Source of the DNA: Pseudomonas psychrophila HA-4
Lineage (GTDB): Bacteria; Pseudomonadota; Gammaproteobacteria; Pseudomonadales; Pseudomonadaceae
DNA: 64,000 bases
Direction: 5' to 3'
Assembly (NCBI RefSeq): GCF_000282975.1
Contig: NZ_ALJC01000107.1
Location: 90,490-154,489 of the forward strand
Part shown: one piece after another, positions 59,465 to 64,000 of the stretch
How the letters are laid out: the number at the start of each line of letters is the position of its first letter
Position numbering within the stretch: the first letter of the stretch is position 1
Notes under the pieces: generated by a model
Told to the model about the DNA's origin: nothing
The model's database searches: none
What the model saw: only the letters and a program-made list of their open reading frames with translations
Position numbers and translations under genes: made by a program

Positions 59465-60634
59465 TTATTCCCCTTTACTGCCCGAAGCTTTTTCTGTGGC
59501 CGGGGCCGGGGCCGGGGCCGGGGCCGATGCCGGGGTCTCGCCTTTAGCCTTGTCCATAACCTTGACTTCAACGCCTGGCTTGACGTATTGCAGGCCGTCA
59601 GTAATGACTCGATCCCCAGCGTTCAGGCCTTTCTCAACCAGCCAGTCAGTGCCGACAGTCCGAGATGCTTCTAGCACGCGTAACTCAACCTTGTTGTCCG
59701 GACCCACTACTAATGCAGTTGGCTGGCCTTTGGCGTTGTGTGTCACACCGATTTGGGGAACCAAAATGGCGTCACTATTGATGCCTGCTTCCAGTTGGGC
59801 GTGAACAAACATGCCTGGTAACAGAATGTCATCAGCGTTTGGGAACACCGCGCGCAGGGTGACGGAACCTGTAGTTTCGTCCACTGAGACTTCAGTGAAC
59901 TCAAGGCGACCTTCAACGGGGTACTCGCTGCCATCTGGAAGCGTCAACTTAACTTTTGCCGCGTTAGCGCCTGCCTTTTTCAGGCGTCCATCGGCGAGGT
60001 CGCGGCGCAATTGGAGCATCTCAATCGACGACTGTGTCACGTCGACATAGATGGGGTCCAGTTGTGTGATCACTGCCAGTGCGTTGGCTTGACCACTGGT
60101 TACCAGTGCGCCTTCAGTAAACAGCGAGCGTCCAATGCGCCCGGAGAGCGGTGCCAGAACCTTGGTGTAGCGCAGGTTTACTTGAGCGGTTCTCAGCGCA
60201 GCCTCGGCTTCGAGTCGCGTTGCTTCAGCGTTGTCGTATTCCTGACGGCTTACTGCTTGCTCTGCGACCAATTGCTTGTAGCGATCAGCCAGCGATTTTG
60301 CCGATTGCAAGGTCGCTTTAGCGCTCAGCACGTTGCTTTCGTAGATCGAAGGATCGATCTGATACAGCTGCTGACCTTCTTTGACGTCGCTGCCTTCTTT
60401 GAAGTAGCGCTTAAGAATAATACCGTTCACTTGAGGACGAACTTCTGCCGAACGGTACGAAGTCGTACGACCTGGCAGGTTCGTGGTCATCGTGAATGGT
60501 TGCGTTTTCAGCGTCACAACGCCGACCTGAGGGGTTTGCGGGGCAGGTGCCGCCTCTTCCTTCTTACATCCGCTGAGCAGCGAAGCTAGGGTGATGGCAG
60601 CAACCAGAGCGGTAACAGCTGGCTTAAATTGCAT
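59465..60634 (-). CDS. ttgA: RND periplasmic adaptor (TtgA/MexA)
   Basis: A 389-residue membrane fusion protein. The lipobox ASLLSGCKKE gives Cys23; GRTTSYRSAEVRPQVNGIIL is the barrel/lipoyl part. The ATG at 60634 has GAGG seven bases upstream; the longer in-frame version is unlikely. The C-terminus after residue 370 is Ala/Pro-rich, encoded by hexamer repeats at 59498-59526. It connects TtgB to TtgC. Confidence 0.95.
   Translation of the reverse strand: MQFKPAVTALVAAITLASLLSGCKKEEAAPAPQTPQVGVVTLKTQPFTMTTNLPGRTTSYRSAEVRPQVNGIILKRYFKEGSDVKEGQQLYQIDPSIYESNVLSAKATLQSAKSLADRYKQLVAEQAVSRQEYDNAEATRLEAEAALRTAQVNLRYTKVLAPLSGRIGRSLFTEGALVTSGQANALAVITQLDPIYVDVTQSSIEMLQLRRDLADGRLKKAGANAAKVKLTLPDGSEYPVEGRLEFTEVSVDETTGSVTLRAVFPNADDILLPGMFVHAQLEAGINSDAILVPQIGVTHNAKGQPTALVVGPDNKVELRVLEASRTVGTDWLVEKGLNAGDRVITDGLQYVKPGVEVKVMDKAKGETPASAPAPAPAPATEKASGSKGE
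59498..59526. repeat. GGCCGG hexamer tandem repeat in ttgA
   Basis: Almost five copies of GGCCGG in tandem (29 bases). On the coding strand they encode alternating Pro-Ala in the C-terminal tail of the adaptor. Because each unit is six bases, copy changes preserve frame. Confidence 0.85.
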
Positions 60635-60730
60635 GAAAATCCTCGGGTCAGGCACGCGAAAGCGCACAAGAATAGTGGAAGGGTAAAGAAAGCTGCTCCG
60701 GGTGGATAAGTAGCTTGCTAATGAATATAC

Positions 60731-60753
60731 TTACATTCGTGTCTGTTTGTAAA
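60731..60753 (-). promoter_or_regulatory. TtgR-type operator between ttgA and ttgR
   Basis: The complement reads TTTACAAACAGACACGAATG followed by TAA, very like the TtgR operator of P. putida as I recall (TTTACAAACAACCATGAATG). TTACA/TGTAA are the dyad ends. It lies 97 bases before ttgA and 147 before ttgR, so one site could repress both, as known for TtgR. Confidence 0.85.
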
Positions 60754-60899
60754 TAGTTGGAATCTGTCACGATGGCCGTCACAGAGCCCTTTTTAACGTA
60801 TGGAGTAGGTCGGGATAAGGCAAAAAAAACGCCACCCGATGTCGGTTTGGATGCTTGATTGCCCTTGTCCAAACCCTCCTGATTGAGGTTTTTATTGCC

Positions 60900-61532
60900 A
60901 TGGTGCGTCGTACCAAAGAAGAAGCTCAGGAAACCCGGAGCAAAATCCTCGAAGCAGCCGAGCAGGCCTTTTATGAACGGGGGGTTGCCCGTACCACACT
61001 GGCTGATATTGCGGCGCTGGCAGGTGTCACCCGAGGTGCAATTTACTGGCATTTCAGCAACAAGGCCGACTTGGTTCAGGCCATGCTGGACAGCTTGCAT
61101 GAGCCTTTGGATGAGCTGGCCAAAGCCAGTGAAAGCGAAGCAGAGCTTGACCCGCTGGGCTGCTTGCGCAAACTGTTGATTCATCTGTTTCGTCAGGTGG
61201 CTATTGATCCGAAGACTCGGCGTATCAATGAAATTCTGTTTCATAAGTGCGAATTTACTGACGAAATGTGCGATTTTCGCCTTCAACGTCAAGTGGCGAG
61301 TGTCGACTGTAACAGCCGAATTGAGCTCACGCTGAATAATGCAGTCCATCGTGAACAACTCCCTTCAAATCTGGATACCCGCCGTGCCGCCATTACCTTG
61401 CATGCCTATATCAACGGCATTCTCGGGCAATGGCTGCTGGTCCCCGATAATTTCGAGCTTCATAAGGACGCTGAATCTTGGGTCGACATCGGCATTGAAA
61501 TGCTGCGTCTGAGCCCGAGTTTGCGCAACTGA
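60900..61532 (+). CDS. ttgR: TetR-family repressor TtgR
   Basis: A 210-residue repressor. MVRRTKEEAQETRSKILEAA begins the HTH domain, with TLADIAALAGVTRGAIYWHF as the recognition region. The ligand-binding domain follows, as in TtgR/AcrR. Drugs and plant phenolics release it from the operator. It is divergent from ttgABC. GAGG is about ten bases before the ATG. Confidence 0.93.
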   Translation: MVRRTKEEAQETRSKILEAAEQAFYERGVARTTLADIAALAGVTRGAIYWHFSNKADLVQAMLDSLHEPLDELAKASESEAELDPLGCLRKLLIHLFRQVAIDPKTRRINEILFHKCEFTDEMCDFRLQRQVASVDCNSRIELTLNNAVHREQLPSNLDTRRAAITLHAYINGILGQWLLVPDNFELHKDAESWVDIGIEMLRLSPSLRN

Positions 61533-61754
61533 AGAAGAATTTTGGAGAGTCTAGTTCGATTGGACGATAAGGCGAATGAAGTTTTTCGCTGGATGCTCGT
61601 CGGTCGCGAATAGCCTTTATATACGTCTGCCTTGCGAGTTTAAAGTTAGCAGGCTCAGTATTTTGTAGGTTAATTGTGACGCCCTTGCTAAGACTTGGAT
61701 TCGGGAGTGGCGAAGCGGGTTTAGTCAGCGTCAGATTTTTCGTAAACCTTAAAC

Positions 61755-61792
61755 GCAAAAAGCCCCGGCTCGTAGGAGACGGGGCTTTTTGC
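61755..61792 (-). terminator. Bidirectional terminator between ttgR and fdxA
   Basis: GCAAAAAGCCCC and GGGGCTTTTTGC form a 12-bp stem with a 14-base loop. It is 12 bases after the fdxA stop on the minus strand and also faces ttgR transcripts. Confidence 0.92.
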
Positions 61793-61803
61793 TACAGCGC
61801 TGA

Positions 61804-62127
61804 TTAGCGTTCTAGGAACTCGATCTTCCCTGTCTTGCCATCCCACTCGGCCGCGTCCGGCAGAGGGTCTTTGCGTTCAGTGACGTTTGGCCAGATTTCA
61901 GCCAGTTCAACGTTCAACTGAATAAAGTTTTCCATGCCTGCAGGCACTTCATCTTCTGAGAAGATGGCCACGGCAGGGCATTCAGGCTCACAAAGCGCGC
62001 AGTCAATGCACTCATCCGGGTGAATCACCAGGAAGTTCGGGCCTTCGTAAAAGCAGTCCACCGGACAGACTTCTACGCAGTCGGTGTACTTGCACTTGAT
62101 GCAGTTGTCGGTGACGACGAAGGTCAT
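61804..62127 (-). CDS. fdxA: 7Fe ferredoxin FdxA
   Basis: A 107-residue seven-iron ferredoxin. Cys9, Cys17 and Cys50 hold the 3Fe-4S cluster, and Cys21, Cys40, Cys43 and Cys46 the 4Fe-4S cluster, by comparison with Azotobacter FdI; the extra Cys12 and Cys25 are common. The length and C-terminal extension match the Azotobacter/Pseudomonas type. It lies downstream of mutS, the usual order. Confidence 0.95.
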   Translation of the reverse strand: MTFVVTDNCIKCKYTDCVEVCPVDCFYEGPNFLVIHPDECIDCALCEPECPAVAIFSEDEVPAGMENFIQLNVELAEIWPNVTERKDPLPDAAEWDGKTGKIEFLER

Positions 62128-62255
62128 TTCTAATTTTCTCCTCAGGCGGCGGCAGCGAAGCCCTTCCAGTCGGGTTCGCAGGGCTCGGGAGTGATACCTT
62201 CTGACCAGGCTAAAAGGCCAGTTGCATCCCGAACCGCGCGCGATTCTAGCAGCTT

Positions 62256-64000
62256 TTAAAGGCGTGTCTTTAATGTGTAGAGCAAATCAAGTGCTTTACG
62301 CGGCGTCATGTTGTCCAGGTCAAGCTTGGAAAGGTCATCCAGTACCGGGTGCGGCAGGCTGGCAAACAGGTCGCTTTGGTGCGGTACTGCTTTTTTGCTA
62401 GTCGCCTGGCGTGGCACTTCATGCGGCAGACTGGTGGTTTCAAGTCGGCTTAAATGCTCACGTGCGCGAGTGATGACATTGGCTGGAACTCCCGCCAATT
62501 GAGCCACTGCCAAACCATAGCTCTGACTGGCCGGGCCAGGTAATACATGGTGCAGGAACACGATGCGTTCGTTGTGTTCGGTTGCACTCAAATGCACGTT
62601 GGCGACCAGCGGTTCGCTTTCTGGCAACACCGTCAGCTCAAAGTAGTGCGTGGCAAACAAGGTGTAGGCGCGCAATTGGGCGAGACGTTCGGCCGCAGCC
62701 CAGGCCAGCGACAAGCCGTCGAAGGTACTGGTGCCGCGTCCCACTTCATCCATCAGTACCAAGCTGCGCTCTGTGGCGTTGTGCAGGATATTGGCCGTTT
62801 CGCTCATTTCCACCATGAACGTAGAGCGTCCGCCGGCCAAGTCATCACTGGAGCCGATCCGCGTGAAGATCCGATCCACCAGCGACAGCTCGCAACTGGC
62901 TGCGGGAACAAAACTGCCGATGTGCGCCAGCAACACGATCAACGCGGTCTGACGCATGTAGGTCGACTTACCGCCCATGTTCGGACCGGTAATCACCAGC
63001 ATGCGGGTGTTGTCATCCAATCCGAGATCGTTAGCTACAAACGGCGTGGTCAACACTTGCTCGACCACCGGATGGCGACCTTGGCTGATGCGCATGCACG
63101 GCTCATCGACAAAGCGTGGGCAGTTCAGGTCAAGGTTTAGTGCCCGCTCGGCCAAGTTGCTAAGCACATCCAACTCGGCCAACGACGCGGCGGTGTCCTG
63201 CAGAGGCGGCAATTCCCCGATTAGGGTTTCGAGCAGTGCTTCGTACAGCATCTTCTCGCGGGCCAAAGCGCGGCTTTTGGCCGACAAGGCTTTATCTTCG
63301 AAGGCTTTAAGCTCTGGTGTGATAAAGCGCTCAGCCCCTTTGAGGGTTTGACGGCGGATGTAATCTGCCGGAGCTTGTTCGGCTTGTTTACTCGGCAATT
63401 CAATGAAGTAACCGTGGACGCGGTTGTAACCTACCTTGAGGTTGGCCAAGCCGGTTCGGGCTTTCTCACGCGCTTCGAGATCAATCAGGAACTGCCCGGC
63501 GTTTTCGCTCAGCGATTGCAGTTCATCCAGCTCAGCGTCATAACCCGTCTTCAGCACGCCGCCGTCACGGATAACCGCAGGCGGGTTGTCGTTAATCGCT
63601 TTTTCCAGCAGCGCCGCCAGTTCAGGGTAGGTGCTGGTGATGGTAGCCAGTTGTTGCAGGTGGGGGGCTTCGAGGCCGATCATTGCATCTTGCAACTCAG
63701 GCAGAGCGCCTAAGGCATCGCGCAAGCGCGCCAAATCGCGAGGCCGCGCATTACGCAAGCCGATACGCGCCAGGATACGTTCCAGGTCGCCGATCTCTTT
63801 AAGCTGTGGTTGCAGCTTTTCGAAACGATAGCCATCCAGCAGACAAGTGATCGACGACTGGCGTGCCAGTAGCACACTCAAGTCGCGCAATGGGCGGTTC
63901 AGCCAGCGAGTCAGCAGGCGGCTGCCCATTGAGGTTTGGCAGCGGTCTACCACCGACTGCAACGTGTTGTCGCGCCCGCCGGCCAGGTTTGTGTCGAGTT
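62256..64000 (-). CDS. mutS: DNA mismatch repair protein MutS, C-terminal part (cut by window edge)
   Basis: The reading frame is open to the window edge (581 residues; LDTNLAGGRDNTLQSVVDRC is at the cut). The core and clamp domains lead to the ATPase with Walker A ITGPNMGGKSTYMRQTALIV, Walker B LVLMDEVGRGTSTFDGLSLA and the helix-turn-helix end (LPHPVLDDLSKLDLDNMTPR). MutS recognises mismatches and recruits MutL. The N-terminal mismatch-binding domain lies beyond the window. It is followed by fdxA. Confidence 0.96.
   Translation of the reverse strand, partial: LDTNLAGGRDNTLQSVVDRCQTSMGSRLLTRWLNRPLRDLSVLLARQSSITCLLDGYRFEKLQPQLKEIGDLERILARIGLRNARPRDLARLRDALGALPELQDAMIGLEAPHLQQLATITSTYPELAALLEKAINDNPPAVIRDGGVLKTGYDAELDELQSLSENAGQFLIDLEAREKARTGLANLKVGYNRVHGYFIELPSKQAEQAPADYIRRQTLKGAERFITPELKAFEDKALSAKSRALAREKMLYEALLETLIGELPPLQDTAASLAELDVLSNLAERALNLDLNCPRFVDEPCMRISQGRHPVVEQVLTTPFVANDLGLDDNTRMLVITGPNMGGKSTYMRQTALIVLLAHIGSFVPAASCELSLVDRIFTRIGSSDDLAGGRSTFMVEMSETANILHNATERSLVLMDEVGRGTSTFDGLSLAWAAAERLAQLRAYTLFATHYFELTVLPESEPLVANVHLSATEHNERIVFLHHVLPGPASQSYGLAVAQLAGVPANVITRAREHLSRLETTSLPHEVPRQATSKKAVPHQSDLFASLPHPVLDDLSKLDLDNMTPRKALDLLYTLKTRL

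Noticed and set aside
61533..61803. RsmZ small RNA expected near fdxA
   Set aside because: I found only a few scattered GGA motifs, no GacA box of the TGTAAG-N6-CTTACA type, and a plain bidirectional terminator.

Overview
This window is chromosomal DNA from a Pseudomonas species, most likely of the P. fluorescens/P. fragi side of the genus. The gene sets and their order (metG-apbC-dcd; J-Q-M-deacylase-P basic amino-acid transporter; braC with livHMGF; rapA beside an MHYT-GGDEF-EAL gene; pcaRIJFTBDC; ttgABC/ttgR; fdxA-mutS) are typical of the genus, and REP/REPIN-type repeats of Pseudomonas style sit in many intergenic gaps. GC looks moderate (high fifties by eye, not computed). I saw no prophage, insertion sequence, CRISPR array, rRNA or tRNA gene.

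Layout. 1-3 kb: start of metG (cut by the window edge), apbC, a cold-shock gene and dcd. 3-7.2 kb: an arginine/ornithine-type ABC importer operon, with an M14-like deacylase inside it. 7.5-14.5 kb: a QuiP-like Ntn acylase, a GST, two SEC-C zinc-motif proteins, a WHy-domain lipoprotein, a Rossmann-like unknown, then a DUF1145 membrane protein overlapping a secreted collagen-like protein, and a CopD-like membrane protein. 14.6-25 kb: dinG, a large secreted GH50-like glycoside hydrolase, two tandem beta-lactamase-fold hydrolases, an OmpA-type lipoprotein with repeated WW(P)FG boxes, pdxH, a SlyB-like lipoprotein and a divergent PAP2 protein. 25-30.7 kb: nhaA, an FAD oxidoreductase, a lipoprotein, and an SDR/LysR divergent pair. 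30.8-35.8 kb: branched-chain amino-acid ABC transport. 36-45 kb: DUF2288, an NbdA-like c-di-GMP enzyme, rapA, small genes including ccoM, and pit. 46-54 kb: regulator and genes for the lower beta-ketoadipate pathway. 54-61.5 kb: a low-GC orphan, then the ttgABC efflux pump and its TetR repressor. 61.8-64 kb: fdxA and mutS (cut by the window edge).

How the genes work together. The pca block encodes the path from carboxymuconate to succinyl-CoA and acetyl-CoA, with a matching transporter and PcaR; paired PcaR-like operators lie before both pcaR and pcaI. The aot and bra operons each have a hairpin after the binding-protein gene, which would let binding protein exceed membrane components. A tiny ccoM gene has an ANR/FNR-type box at class II spacing, linking it to low-oxygen respiration.

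The points most worth a second look are: the tandem hydrolases, where one copy has Cys at the catalytic Ser position; the GH50-like enzyme; the collagen-like module with a possible overlapping micro-ORF; the low-GC orphan at 54.1 kb; a 16-bp perfect palindrome before braC; a 164-bp segment bounded by 14-bp inverted repeats before pcaR; and the fdxA-ttgR junction, where rpoS/rsmZ would be expected. No single large undescribed system stands out.
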